Assembly (NCBI GenBank): GCA_017507005.1
Contig: JAFWBT010000022.1
Location: 1 to 46,397, forward strand
DNA length: 46,397 nucleotides
From: Clostridia bacterium
GTDB lineage: Bacteria; Bacillota; Clostridia; Christensenellales; Borkfalkiaceae
Reading direction: 5' to 3'
The first letter of the stretch is position 1; the number at the start of each line of letters is the position of its first letter. Positions 33,195 through 42,188 of the stretch are shown piece by piece. The translations under genes and the position numbers were made by a program. The notes below the pieces were generated by a model. The model searched no databases and was not told where the DNA came from. It saw only the letters and a program-made list of their open reading frames with translations.

Positions 33195-34208
33195 ATGTCT
33201 ACGCAAGGCAATAAAACGGCGTCTAAAAACAGCGCGCGCGGACAACTGAATATCATTTTCAAAGATATTTTAGTTTGCTTTATTTCCGCAATTCTCGTAT
33301 CCGGTTCGCTGTATTATTTTTCCAACTATAATCGTTTTGCCCCTGGCGGCGTAACGGGTTTTGCGTCCATTATCGGCTCGCTGATTTCCGACGCAGGCAT
33401 CGGCGACGTCACCTTGAATATGAGTATTCTCATGCTGACGTTCAACGTACCTATTTTCATTATGGTGGCTCTGCTCACCAGCCGAAAAACGGGTGTTATG
33501 CTGCTCGTTTATCTTGCTTTTCAGACACTTCTTTTGATGCTGTTTAAATACCTGCATACGGCAATCGATCTGCCCTATTACGGCGCATTCCCTTCTAGCG
33601 GCGGCTATGCGGAAGGCAACAACGTCGTATTTGCGGCAATCGGCGTCGGCGTGATTTCGGGACTGGGTTTTTCCATTATGTTACGGCGCTTTGGCGCGTC
33701 GGGCGGCACGTACGCTATCTCGGCGCTTATCAAGCATTTCAAACCCGAAAAGAACATTGCTTGGCTGGCGTTCGTACTCGATTCGTCCGTTGTCGTACTC
33801 GCGTTTTTCGTGTACGATTCCAGCGTCAATTCGGTAATCTCTACGCTGACGAATATTTTTATTTCCGACCTCGTTGTCGATTATATGTTACAAGGTCTTC
33901 GTAGCGGCTATAAATTTGAAATCATCACCGAACACCCCGACGAGCTCGCGCAAGAACTGATGCAACGCCTGCACCGCGGCGTAACGTTGCTGCACGCAGA
34001 AGGTATGTATACGCACTCAGATAAATCCTTGCTGATTTGTATCGTTAGAAAGCGTGAAGTGGGTGAATTTTTGAAACTGCTGAAAAAGCACAGCGCGACG
34101 TTCTCCTATTCCTGCCGTGTAAACGAGGTGTACGGGAATTTTAAAATGAAAGTCGGCGACACCGCGTCCACTACGATAGAAACTGAGATTGAAATAAACA
34201 ATAAATAA
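33195..34208 (+). CDS. YitT-family membrane protein
   Basis: The protein has 337 residues. Five to six membrane helices occupy about 18-235 (YitT_membrane, formerly DUF161), including YNRFAPGGVTGFASIIG and GFSIMLRRFGASGGTYAIS, the glycine-rich motifs of the family. A cytoplasmic DUF2179-type domain follows from about 240 (GYKFEIITEHPDELAQELMQ, then HRGVTLLHAEGMYT). Function is unknown for the family; some members affect metal or amino-acid transport. The ATG at 33195 is chosen because GGAG lies 8 bases upstream; an earlier in-frame ATG overlaps the -10. Confidence 0.88.
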   Translation: MSTQGNKTASKNSARGQLNIIFKDILVCFISAILVSGSLYYFSNYNRFAPGGVTGFASIIGSLISDAGIGDVTLNMSILMLTFNVPIFIMVALLTSRKTGVMLLVYLAFQTLLLMLFKYLHTAIDLPYYGAFPSSGGYAEGNNVVFAAIGVGVISGLGFSIMLRRFGASGGTYAISALIKHFKPEKNIAWLAFVLDSSVVVLAFFVYDSSVNSVISTLTNIFISDLVVDYMLQGLRSGYKFEIITEHPDELAQELMQRLHRGVTLLHAEGMYTHSDKSLLICIVRKREVGEFLKLLKKHSATFSYSCRVNEVYGNFKMKVGDTASTTIETEIEINNK

Positions 34209-34221
34209 AAAAATATATTCT

Positions 34222-34262
34222 TGCAAAAAAGAACTCCCGATAATTTCAGGAGTTCTTTTTTA
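34222..34262. terminator. Bidirectional terminator between YitT and the ABC-2 permease
   Basis: AAAAAAGAACTCC and GGAGTTCTTTTTT form a perfect stem with A/T runs on both sides, serving both convergent genes. Confidence 0.9.
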
Positions 34263-34265
34263 CTA

Positions 34266-35165
34266 TCATTTTTTCTTTTTATTTCTGTATACGTTCAGCA
34301 GAATATACACAGCCAACAGCACTGCTACGGAAATAAACAACACCGCAAACATTGCCCAAAGACTGACGTCGTGACCAAAAAATTGTACGTTGCAGTCAAT
34401 CGCCATTTTTACACCGTCAATCGCCTCCGTCGGCAAACCAATGGCTTCCATTTCCGCAAACGCACCGCGGAGCGAGTGGTTCCGAATCAGCGACGTCGCG
34501 TACGTACCAGGCGAGAAAGACAGTACTTTTTGCAAGGTGTTCCCAAACTGCGAGATGGGCATATACGCGCCGCAAATAAAGCCGTACCCCGCGCTCACAA
34601 TCGAGCCGACTGCCGAGATTTGTCCCTGCGAGGATAAAAACATATTCACGATAGAAGAAAGCGCCGTGCCAAACGTGACTACGAGCAGTATATCCACGAT
34701 AATCAGCGCCACGTCTAATACGCTAAGATACCAGCCAACAATAGCAAGATATACAAAGCACACCAACGTTGCCGCAAAACACACAATCAGCGTCGCAATC
34801 GTCGACGAAATATAATAGCCGAGTGCCAACGTCGAACTTTTCACGGGCGACATTGTAAGATCGGCGCGCGCGCCCGTTACTTTGTCTTGCACCATTAAAA
34901 AGTTTGAACAAAACGCCACGGTGATACAAGACACTGCCAACAGCGAAGAAAACAACTGACCACCTACAAAGCCGTCCAACAGTTTTTCGGGAATCGTTAC
35001 CCCCTCGGGCATACCCATCATAAAGCTGTCGCGATATACGTTGCCAAGGAACGTCGCGTACAGCACGAGCAAAATCGCAGGCGTGATGAGCGAGGTGAAA
35101 AACATCCCCTTGTCCTTAAAAAACAATTTCGTATTCCGTTTTACGAGAGAGGCTAAAATTTTCAC
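34266..35165 (-). CDS. ABC-2 type transporter permease
   Basis: The protein has 299 residues with about six membrane helices. The N-terminal VKRNTKLFFKDKGMFFTSLI is typical of DrrB-like ABC-2 permeases, with a large first extracellular loop and later AGYGFICGAYMPISQFG. It probably exports a drug, lipid or peptide. The start is GTG, overlapping the ATPase stop (GTGA), so the pair is coupled. Confidence 0.9.
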   Translation of the reverse strand: MKILASLVKRNTKLFFKDKGMFFTSLITPAILLVLYATFLGNVYRDSFMMGMPEGVTIPEKLLDGFVGGQLFSSLLAVSCITVAFCSNFLMVQDKVTGARADLTMSPVKSSTLALGYYISSTIATLIVCFAATLVCFVYLAIVGWYLSVLDVALIIVDILLVVTFGTALSSIVNMFLSSQGQISAVGSIVSAGYGFICGAYMPISQFGNTLQKVLSFSPGTYATSLIRNHSLRGAFAEMEAIGLPTEAIDGVKMAIDCNVQFFGHDVSLWAMFAVLFISVAVLLAVYILLNVYRNKKKK

Positions 35166-36082
35166 GCTTCCTCACCTCCGTTGCCGTTGATTTTTTTGCC
35201 TGTCACCGCCAAAAACACGTCGTCCATTTTTCCTTTTACTATCTCGTAATCGACGAAAAGCTGCGGATATTTTTGTATCAGCGATGTCGCCTCCGCCGTA
35301 TTCGTCACTGAAATACGGTAGCCATCCGTCACCTTTTCGTACGGTTTTCCAAGCGATTTCACCTGTTCCTCGTCCACACCGTACAGTGTGATAAAATCAG
35401 CTGTGTATTCGTTTTTCAAATCGAGCGGCGTACCCTCTGCCGCGATTTTTCCTGCGTCGATTACGACTACGTAATCCGCCTCCGCCGCCTCTTCCATATA
35501 ATGCGTCGTGAGAAATACCGTCATATTTTCTTGCTTTCGCAAATCGGACACCACGCCCCACAGCAGTTTTCTCGTCTGCGGATCCAACCCCGTCGTCGGT
35601 TCGTCCAAAACGAGAATTTTTGGCTCGTGCAGCAACGCGCGCGCAATATCCACACGCCGTCTTTGCCCACCCGACAGCTTTCCCACCGTTCTATTTAATA
35701 AATCGGAAAGGTCGAGCAATACACAAAGCTGCGCTAGCCGTTTTTCAAACGCCTCGCCGAATATACCGTACAACGCCGCACGGCTCTCTAAATTATCGCG
35801 CACTGTCAAGGCTTTGTCGAGTACGGAGTTTTGAAACACTACCCCCAAATCCCGTTTCGTTGTATCGGCGTGCTCGTCTTGATTAACGCCGTTGATCTTC
35901 ACCGTGCCGCCATCCTTTGTCAGCTGACCGCACATAATCGAAATCGTCGTGCTCTTCCCCGCGCCGTTCACCCCCAAAAACGCAAACAATTCTCCTTTCT
36001 TAACGCGAAAGCTAAGGTCTTGCACCGCCTTTACGTCCTTAAAACTCTTACTCAAATGGCTTATTTCAATAATATTTTCCAT
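35162..36082 (-). CDS. ABC transporter ATP-binding protein, DrrA/CcmA type
   Basis: The protein has 306 residues. Walker A is GVNGAGKSTT near 38-47, signature LSGGQRRR near 138, Walker B ILVLDEPTTGLD near 160, and the switch histidine is in TTHYMEEAAEADY. The C-terminal extension after 220 is typical of DrrA-like exporters. AGAGGGA lies upstream of the ATG. The promoter carries a symmetrical operator-like sequence, pointing to induction by a ligand. Confidence 0.93.
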   Translation of the reverse strand: MENIIEISHLSKSFKDVKAVQDLSFRVKKGELFAFLGVNGAGKSTTISIMCGQLTKDGGTVKINGVNQDEHADTTKRDLGVVFQNSVLDKALTVRDNLESRAALYGIFGEAFEKRLAQLCVLLDLSDLLNRTVGKLSGGQRRRVDIARALLHEPKILVLDEPTTGLDPQTRKLLWGVVSDLRKQENMTVFLTTHYMEEAAEADYVVVIDAGKIAAEGTPLDLKNEYTADFITLYGVDEEQVKSLGKPYEKVTDGYRISVTNTAEATSLIQKYPQLFVDYEIVKGKMDDVFLAVTGKKINGNGGEEA

Positions 36083-36104
36083 ATTTTCCCTCTTTTAGAG
36101 ATAT

Positions 36105-36125
36105 GTGATATTAAAATGATATCAC
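36105..36125. promoter_or_regulatory. Operator-like inverted repeat over the ABC exporter promoter
   Basis: GTGATAT-N7-ATATCAC, a perfect 7-bp inverted repeat of 21 bases, overlaps the -10 and transcription start. That position suits a dimeric repressor. No regulator gene adjoins it. Confidence 0.6.
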
Positions 36126-36144
36126 TTTTTAATGGATTTGTCAA
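36116..36144 (-). promoter_or_regulatory. Sigma-A promoter of the ABC exporter operon
   Basis: TTGACA (36139-36144) and TATCAT (36116-36121) are 17 bases apart on the minus strand. Confidence 0.75.
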
Positions 36145-36189
36145 ATACTTTTTACTACTTTTTACTATTTTATCATATCTATCTTTACA

Positions 36190-36219
36190 AACAATAAGAC
36201 GACTCTTACGAATCGTCTT
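36190..36219 (-). terminator. Terminator of the esterase-methyltransferase unit
   Basis: AAGACGA pairs with TCGTCTT (36196-36202 and 36213-36219). The minus-strand tail is ATTGTTTGT. It is a modest stem just after the methyltransferase stop. Confidence 0.55.
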
Positions 36220-36225
36220 TGATTT

Positions 36226-37026
36226 TTATACTTTTCTACCGATATACATTAAATGACTGCTATAAGAAAAATAGTACGGATTTTCGCACAGTTTCAATCC
36301 CATGTCCAAGTAAAATTCTTGCACCTCTTTCTCTTCGTTCTCCATTTGTTGCAATTTGCTAGCAACGATGCCCTCTTGCCCGAACAACGTGATTTTTTCA
36401 AAGCCCAACTCGGCAAAAAACGGCGCGATTGCGTCTGCCGCTACAAAAGTCGCCAAAGTGAACACTTTACCACTCCACGTTTTATTTTCCTGCATACATT
36501 CGAGCAAGCCCGTTTCCTTTTCCTCTAACATTGCCGTCAATTCTTTATCTAAGCAATAATTCAGCATACTGTTTAACGCGAGGAAGGACGCGCACAAAAC
36601 GCCGTCTTTTTTTAAATGCTTTTTTGCCTCTAAAACACATTGTTTTCTATCCTTCTCCTCGGATAAATGATACAGCGGTCCCATGATAAGCACGGTGTCA
36701 AACTCCCCGAGATTCAACTTTGACAAATCTCTGGCATCCGCTTGATATGCCGTTATATTCAAGCCCATTTCGGCTGCTTTTTTCTTTGCAAAATCGACGT
36801 TACCTTGGCTGAGGTCGACCAGCGTAACGTCATAGCCAAGCCCCGCAAAATACAGGCTATAACGCCCAGGACCGCCGCCGATATCCAGCAGTCTTTTGGG
36901 CTGTGCGTGTCTATCGAGGAGCCGCCTCGTAATCTCAAACTCGTATTTAAAACCGTCGAGGCGATTCCATTCTTTTTGCGGATCTTCCTCGTAATTTTGC
37001 TTTACAATTTCTATTTCTTTTTTCAT
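36226..37026 (-). CDS. Class I SAM-dependent methyltransferase
   Basis: The protein has 266 residues. Motif I is RLLDIGGGPGRYSLYFAGLG near 45-65, with the acidic VTLVDLSQGN and post-motif FDTVLIMGPLYHLSE. This is a small-molecule type (UbiE/Methyltransf_11-like). The substrate is unknown. GAGGTGAA lies upstream of the ATG. It lies 33 bases after an SGNH esterase and is probably co-transcribed with it. Confidence 0.88.
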   Translation of the reverse strand: MKKEIEIVKQNYEEDPQKEWNRLDGFKYEFEITRRLLDRHAQPKRLLDIGGGPGRYSLYFAGLGYDVTLVDLSQGNVDFAKKKAAEMGLNITAYQADARDLSKLNLGEFDTVLIMGPLYHLSEEKDRKQCVLEAKKHLKKDGVLCASFLALNSMLNYCLDKELTAMLEEKETGLLECMQENKTWSGKVFTLATFVAADAIAPFFAELGFEKITLFGQEGIVASKLQQMENEEKEVQEFYLDMGLKLCENPYYFSYSSHLMYIGRKV

Positions 37027-37059
37027 ACGTTCACCTCTTTTATCTTTTAACCGATTTCA

Positions 37060-37785
37060 TTATTCTTCATCCGTTAATTTATCAAGAATAGACGCAGACA
37101 GCGTTCGCATACCGATCGCCGTCGGATGATACCCCTCCAACGAATCGTACGGCTGTTCGTTATAATATAAATCAAACGTACGGCAACCGTATTTCTCCGC
37201 GCACGTACGGATTACGTTACAAAACTCCGCTATATGCACTCCGTTCCTATAATATTCATATTCAAAATTCTTCTCCACCAAGCGACGGCCAATCGGTAAC
37301 GTAAAACACCAAATTTCCGCTTTGGGATAATTAACACGCAACTTTCGCAAGGTTTCAGCGTAAGCAAAGTCGAACATCGCGCGAGGTTCGCAGGATGCCG
37401 CGCTGTATTTTTTGGCAAACTCCTCTGTCAAGGGCACCCCTGCACCCCAATCGTTTATGCCAATAAACAGCACGATAACGTCGGGCGAAACGCCGCCTTT
37501 ATGCAATGCAGACGTGCGTTCGTCACTGCTCGCGTACGACGCCCATTCCAAAGCAGGATGCCACGCCACCGTACTGCCCGAAATGGAATTATTCACAAGC
37601 AATTCCGCACCCAACGCGTCAAGCACCTGCCCCCACCATGTATCCGCATACAACCACACGTTTGCAAGACGTTTATAATCCTTATCGTAAAAGGCGGCAC
37701 CCTTGGGCACAGAATACCCCTCCAACGTACTAATTGAGTCGCCTAAAATGGAAAAATATTTATTTTTATACTTTTTCGTCAACAT
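37060..37785 (-). CDS. SGNH/GDSL-family hydrolase (lipase/esterase)
   Basis: The protein has 241 residues and no signal peptide. Block I is YFSILGDSISTLEGY with the catalytic Ser, block III is VLFIGINDWGAG, and block V is EGYHPTAIGM with the catalytic His, so the triad is intact. It probably deacylates a carbohydrate or other small ester. The ATG at 37785 is preferred to an in-frame TTG at 37812; GAAAGAG precedes it. Confidence 0.88.
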   Translation of the reverse strand: MLTKKYKNKYFSILGDSISTLEGYSVPKGAAFYDKDYKRLANVWLYADTWWGQVLDALGAELLVNNSISGSTVAWHPALEWASYASSDERTSALHKGGVSPDVIVLFIGINDWGAGVPLTEEFAKKYSAASCEPRAMFDFAYAETLRKLRVNYPKAEIWCFTLPIGRRLVEKNFEYEYYRNGVHIAEFCNVIRTCAEKYGCRTFDLYYNEQPYDSLEGYHPTAIGMRTLSASILDKLTDEE

Positions 37786-37823
37786 AATTTGCTCTTTCAC
37801 ACCCTTATGCAATAATCCATACT

Positions 37824-37852
37824 AGTGTACCACAAAAACGTTCTTTCGTCAA
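37824..37852 (-). promoter_or_regulatory. Sigma-A promoter of the esterase-methyltransferase unit
   Basis: TTGACG (37847-37852) and TACACT (37824-37829) are 17 bases apart on the minus strand. Confidence 0.6.
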
Positions 37853-37876
37853 TGGCTAAACGGAAATAATTTATAC

Positions 37877-37914
37877 AAAAAGAACGCAACTCCCCATAGA
37901 TTTACGTTCTTTTT
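37877..37914. terminator. Terminator of the lipoprotein operon
   Basis: AAAAAGAACG (37877-37886) pairs with CGTTCTTTTT (37905-37914). It ends the two lipoprotein genes on minus. A small extra hairpin (GCCATA/TATGGC) lies nearer the stop. Confidence 0.75.
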
Positions 37915-37958
37915 AACGTTCTTTATTCAATGCCATAACGCCCTATGGCGTATCGACG

Positions 37959-40202
37959 TTATTCTTCCTCTACCACTACCGTCGTAAAGGAAAGCCCTGC
38001 GCTCTTCGCGTTATATTTTCCGAAATTCGCAACGCTTATGGAAGTGGCAATCGTCTTGATTTTGGCGTTATAAAATTCGTCAAATTCCGCCTTTTCCACC
38101 GCCGTTTTTACGCCGCCAACCACCTTATACCAAGCAATCTGCGTCGAGCTAGTCGCGTAGTCGCAATGATAGCCGTACGAGGATACGGGCGAAAGCGTGC
38201 CGTTTTTCACCTCGTACACGGTGAATACCATATCCTTTTTGTGGCTAAGGAGCACCCTTTCCGCAACGTAAATATAGCCATTGCTGTCTATGCTCGCATA
38301 ACGCAAATCGTTATAAACGTCGAGAAGAACGGGTTTGCCGTTCACTAGCGTAAAGATTGCAAAAATATCCTGACGCTTGCTCGTACCCGAGCCGTATTGA
38401 TCCATTAAAATGAGTTCTTTAACGCCGTCGCCGTTCAGGTCTTTTTCCGCATATCCGTAATCGGACGAGGACGAACTGCCTTGCAGGGTAACGATTGCCG
38501 CAAAAAGGCGGTTATACGTAACGAAATCCGCATCCGTTTTAAAAATCATACCGTCGTCGTATTCACCGCTGAGCCATTTCGTTCGGTCCATTTTACGGCT
38601 CGCCACGTCGCTGTGCATCAGCGATAACGTCGTTTTTATCGCCTCGTAAGAGGAGAAATCCGCCGTCGCCGTAGCCCCCGACGTTGCGCCTATAATGGGA
38701 TGAATAATCGTATTCGTATATTTCGCCAAACGCGAAGAATAGCTCAAATAGTATTCGTATACGTGGTTTGTATACACCTTATATTCGTCGTTCGTAATCG
38801 TCTTTTTAACGCCGTTTTCTTTCTCGTAATACGTTCTATCGTCCGAATTACTACCGTCGCCGTCCGCGTCCGCCCAACCATATTCAAAGCCAACAAGCTC
38901 CGCGCCGATTAGTTTCGTTACTTTATAAGCCACCCCGATTTGTTCGCTGTTTGCATCGTAAGCTTTTTCATAGAAGAACACCGTGCCGTCTTCCGTAAAG
39001 CTGCAATTATTCTCACGCGTAAAGGCGGAAACCGCCACGGGCGCTCTCTTTACGAGGGTAAACAACGCGTACACCTTGAAATCTTTACCTAAAAGGAACA
39101 ACTCAACGTATCCGTCACCGTTTATATCCCTTATCGCATAACCCAGCTCTGTCGAGGTGTCGTAGCCCTCAAACACCGCATACAACGTGTCTACGTAGCT
39201 CTCCGCGTTCGTCGCTTTGTTAGGCAGTTTGCCGTTCGTTTCGTAGTAGAGCGCAAGCTCTTTATATTTTGCCAAAATCTTTTGATATTTAGACGCGTCG
39301 CCGTCCGCAGGCACGTACGTCAGGTCTTCCGCGCCGCAAACGGTACACGTACCCTTTTCATAAACGTGCGCACACTCCGCGCCACAATTCGTACATACGC
39401 CGTTTTCATACGTATGCTCCTCACAAACCAAGCCGCAATCCTTGCAAACGCCGTCTTCGTAACTATGCGTGCAAACTACGCCGCAAACGGTGCATACGCT
39501 TTCTTTATAGTTATGCTCGCATACGACACCACACACCGAGCAAACGCCGTCTTCATACTCGTGCGGCGCGCAAGGCTTTTTACAAACGGTACACACGCCG
39601 TCCTCATACTCGTGCGATACGCAAGCCGTGCCGCAAACGCTACATACGCTGTCCACGTAGGTATGCGCGCATACCGCGCCACAAACGCTACACGTACCAT
39701 GTGTGTATTCGTGTTCACACACCTCGCCGCAAGAACTGCACGCACCGTCCACGTACGTGTGCGAGCAAGAAGATTCCGACGATACGGATACTTCCGACGT
39801 TTCCGAATTCTCCGAAGATTCGCTCGTTTCCGAGGATTCGGACTCCTCTGACGATGCCGACGTTTTAGACGATTCTAAAATTTCAGACGTTTCTGAGGAT
39901 TCGCTCGATTGTACTGTTTCAGAAAATTCCGAAGACTCGCTCGTTTCTTTCATTGCAGACGACTCGCTCGTTTCCGAGGATTCGGATTCTTCTGACACTT
40001 TGGACGTCGCAGACGATTCCAAAGATTCCAACGTTTCCGACGATTCGTTTTTAGGTTCTTCCGCGCCGCAATTCGTACAAACGCCGTTTACGTAATTATG
40101 CGCGCTCTCCGAAGAAGTTTCTTTCTTTTTATCACCGCAGGCAAACAACGTAGCCGCAAGTAATGCTCCAAGCAAAAGTGCGCATATTTTCCTCTTTTTC
40201 AT
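37959..40202 (-). CDS. Large lipoprotein with Ser/Glu stalk and nine tandem His/Cys repeats
   Basis: The protein has 747 residues. A lipoprotein signal peptide (MKKRKICALLLGALLAATLF) ends in the lipobox LFAC. One HNYVNGVCTNCG unit follows. A stalk of about 100 residues of Ser/Glu/Thr repeats (SSETSES type) leads to nine tandem HxYxxGxCxxCG units of about 16-18 residues. Two related C-terminal modules each carry a DxNGDGxxEL signature (DINGDGYVELFLLG and DLNGDGVKELILMD). The Cys/His spacing resembles a minimal zinc ribbon. It is presumably anchored in the membrane, with the modules displayed outside; the function is unknown. The ATG at 40202 has GGAGGTGAAAG before it. It is co-transcribed with its paralogue 52 bases upstream. 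Confidence 0.8.
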   Translation of the reverse strand: MKKRKICALLLGALLAATLFACGDKKKETSSESAHNYVNGVCTNCGAEEPKNESSETLESLESSATSKVSEESESSETSESSAMKETSESSEFSETVQSSESSETSEILESSKTSASSEESESSETSESSENSETSEVSVSSESSCSHTYVDGACSSCGEVCEHEYTHGTCSVCGAVCAHTYVDSVCSVCGTACVSHEYEDGVCTVCKKPCAPHEYEDGVCSVCGVVCEHNYKESVCTVCGVVCTHSYEDGVCKDCGLVCEEHTYENGVCTNCGAECAHVYEKGTCTVCGAEDLTYVPADGDASKYQKILAKYKELALYYETNGKLPNKATNAESYVDTLYAVFEGYDTSTELGYAIRDINGDGYVELFLLGKDFKVYALFTLVKRAPVAVSAFTRENNCSFTEDGTVFFYEKAYDANSEQIGVAYKVTKLIGAELVGFEYGWADADGDGSNSDDRTYYEKENGVKKTITNDEYKVYTNHVYEYYLSYSSRLAKYTNTIIHPIIGATSGATATADFSSYEAIKTTLSLMHSDVASRKMDRTKWLSGEYDDGMIFKTDADFVTYNRLFAAIVTLQGSSSSSDYGYAEKDLNGDGVKELILMDQYGSGTSKRQDIFAIFTLVNGKPVLLDVYNDLRYASIDSNGYIYVAERVLLSHKKDMVFTVYEVKNGTLSPVSSYGYHCDYATSSTQIAWYKVVGGVKTAVEKAEFDEFYNAKIKTIATSISVANFGKYNAKSAGLSFTTVVVEEE

Positions 40203-40254
40203 GGCTTTCACCTCCATATATCGAAGTCTATACAGTCTTTATATACGAACAAAC

Positions 40255-41856
40255 TTATTCTTCTTCCTCGGGAATAGGAATAATAACAAGGTCAAGATTT
40301 GCATTGTTTTCGGTGTACGTATGGAAAGACGTCGTGCCAATATCCGACAAGTATTCCGCATACAAACCGTCCCATTTCGTCTGTGCAATATCCGTTTTCG
40401 TACCGTTTTCGATTTGATACCAAGCGCTTTGGTTCCCCTCAGCGTCGTATTTAACGCCGATTGCAATCTCGCTAACCAACGCGCCTGCGTCAACGGTGTA
40501 TACGTAATATTCGTAATCCTTTTTCTCGCCGGGAATCATACGCTGTTTTACGTGGATATTCCCCTCCTCGTCGATACAAGCCGTGCGACGGTCGTTATAC
40601 GCGTCGAGAAGAACGGGTTTGCCGTCCACCTGCGTGAAAATGGCAAGCACGTAATATTTGCTTTCCAGTAAAATCAATTCGTCCACGCCGTCACCGTTCA
40701 GGTCTTTCAACGCGTGCCCGAACAATGCGCTCGAACTGTTTTGAACGAGTACGCAAGCCGCAATCAACTGATTGTAAATCGCGTAATCCTTATCACTTCT
40801 TATAATCATTGCGTCGTCGTAAGCGCCTTTCGTCCAGTTCGTTCTTACGTATTTGCAAGCGGCTACGTTTAAGAACATCTGCTCGAACGTTTTTACAATC
40901 CCGTCGTACGTGGAGAAATTCGCCACGATTTGCGCCGTTTGCGTATCCATCAAGGCAGAAGTAAATCTTAAATTGTTCAGCTTCGTCAAACGCGTGGGAT
41001 AATCCCAATAATATGGATAAACGTGGTCGCGATATACTTTATATTCGTCGTAGGTGAGCGTTTTTTCACCCTCTGCTTCCGTCTTGCAATAGTACACCGT
41101 ATCTTCGCTCGTCGTGATATCCTTATCCGTGTCTTTCCAGCCGTATTCAAAGCCAACGAGTTTGTCGCCGACCAGCTTCATCATATGGTTACCCAGAGCG
41201 ATTTGGCTGTTGTTTTCGTCAAGCGTTTTCGTGTTATAGAACACCATACCGTCAGGACCGAGATAGCCCATGCCCTGCTGGAACGTAGCCACGAACGCAG
41301 GCGCGTCGTCCACAATCGTAAACATTGCGTACAAACGGCTGTCCTTGCCCATAAGCAGCAGCTCTACGTAGCGATCGTTATTCACGTCCTTGTACGCGTA
41401 ACCCATATCGATTGCAGACGTATATTCCGTCGCCACCTCGTACAGCGCGTCTACGTAAGACGGCTCGTTTTCGCCCTTGGGAGGGAGTTCTTCGTTTACG
41501 TATTTGTAAAGGATAAGGCTCTTGAATTTATCCACGATTTCCTTATACATAGATTTACCGCCGTCCGCGGGTACGTAATCGGGATCTTCCACGCCGCATA
41601 CACTGCAAACTCCGTCCGTATATTCGTGCGCGCAAACCGCGCCGCAATCCACGCAAACCCCGTCCTCATATTCGTGTTCGCAAGAAGGATCGCCTATCGT
41701 CGAATCGCTCGTGGAGCTGTTTTGAGCGTCGCTAGATGAAGTGAGCGAGTTGGAATTGTTGCTAGCCGCCGCACCGCCGTTACAAGCCGATATACCAAAC
41801 GCCGAAATCAGCGTTATTATGGAAAGCAAAAAAGTGCATATTCTTCCTTTTTTCAT
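40255..41856 (-). CDS. Paralogous lipoprotein with two His/Cys repeats
   Basis: The protein has 533 residues. The signal peptide (MKKGRICTFLLSIITLISAF) ends in lipobox GISAC. A short Ser/Asn/Thr linker is followed by two units, HEYEDGVCVDCG and HEYTDGVCSVCG. The same pair of C-terminal modules follows, starting with YVPADGGKS (YVPADGDAS in the neighbour). The signatures are DVNNDRYVELLLMG, with Gly of NGDG replaced by Asn-Asp-Arg in the first module, and DLNGDGVDELILLE in the second. The proteins are tandem duplicates that differ mainly in stalk and repeat number. GAGGTAG precedes the ATG. Confidence 0.8.
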   Translation of the reverse strand: MKKGRICTFLLSIITLISAFGISACNGGAAASNNSNSLTSSSDAQNSSTSDSTIGDPSCEHEYEDGVCVDCGAVCAHEYTDGVCSVCGVEDPDYVPADGGKSMYKEIVDKFKSLILYKYVNEELPPKGENEPSYVDALYEVATEYTSAIDMGYAYKDVNNDRYVELLLMGKDSRLYAMFTIVDDAPAFVATFQQGMGYLGPDGMVFYNTKTLDENNSQIALGNHMMKLVGDKLVGFEYGWKDTDKDITTSEDTVYYCKTEAEGEKTLTYDEYKVYRDHVYPYYWDYPTRLTKLNNLRFTSALMDTQTAQIVANFSTYDGIVKTFEQMFLNVAACKYVRTNWTKGAYDDAMIIRSDKDYAIYNQLIAACVLVQNSSSALFGHALKDLNGDGVDELILLESKYYVLAIFTQVDGKPVLLDAYNDRRTACIDEEGNIHVKQRMIPGEKKDYEYYVYTVDAGALVSEIAIGVKYDAEGNQSAWYQIENGTKTDIAQTKWDGLYAEYLSDIGTTSFHTYTENNANLDLVIIPIPEEEE

Positions 41857-41890
41857 AAATACTACCTCTATTTTGAGTGTTATTATATAT

Positions 41891-41920
41891 ATGATAACAT
41901 TAACCGTGGCAACGTGTCAA
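41891..41920 (-). promoter_or_regulatory. Sigma-A promoter of the lipoprotein operon
   Basis: TTGACA (41915-41920) and TATCAT (41891-41896) are 18 bases apart on the minus strand. The gap from here to 42126 has no gene or RNA that I can recognise. Confidence 0.6.
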
Positions 41921-42126
41921 GCCGTTTTTTATCATTTTTTATATCGCCCATGATTTATTCAATATTTTATTCAAACATACCGTTTTTATTGTGTTACCAA
42001 GGAGCACGGATTCGCACTGTTTTTTGGGCTAAAAAGCGCCGAAAAATGTTAAAAATCAAGTAAAATGCCTATGCAGATGCGTTGAGGTCGTGGAGTCAAG
42101 TCCCATCGCCTTATTTTATAAAATCC

Positions 42127-42155
42127 TTGCAATTCGCTTTTTCCTATGGTATAAT
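42127..42155 (+). promoter_or_regulatory. Sigma-A promoter of an orphan gene
   Basis: TTGCAA (42127-42132) and TATAAT (42150-42155) are 17 bases apart. Confidence 0.7.
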
Positions 42156-42188
42156 GGAATTACTTATTAAAAAAGGATCCGATGAATT

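Noticed and set aside
39330-39770. Possible CRISPR-like array
   Set aside because: The periodic DNA encodes in-frame HxYxxGxCxxCG units, varies at synonymous positions and lacks constant repeats with unique spacers.
39282-39851. Plus-strand open frame opposite the His/Cys repeats
   Set aside because: Its apparent repeats are only the complement of the lipoprotein repeat tract.
42060-42115. Possible tRNA-like 3' end (GGAGTCAAGTCCC)
   Set aside because: No acceptor stem, anticodon arm or standard T-loop sequence can be assembled around it.
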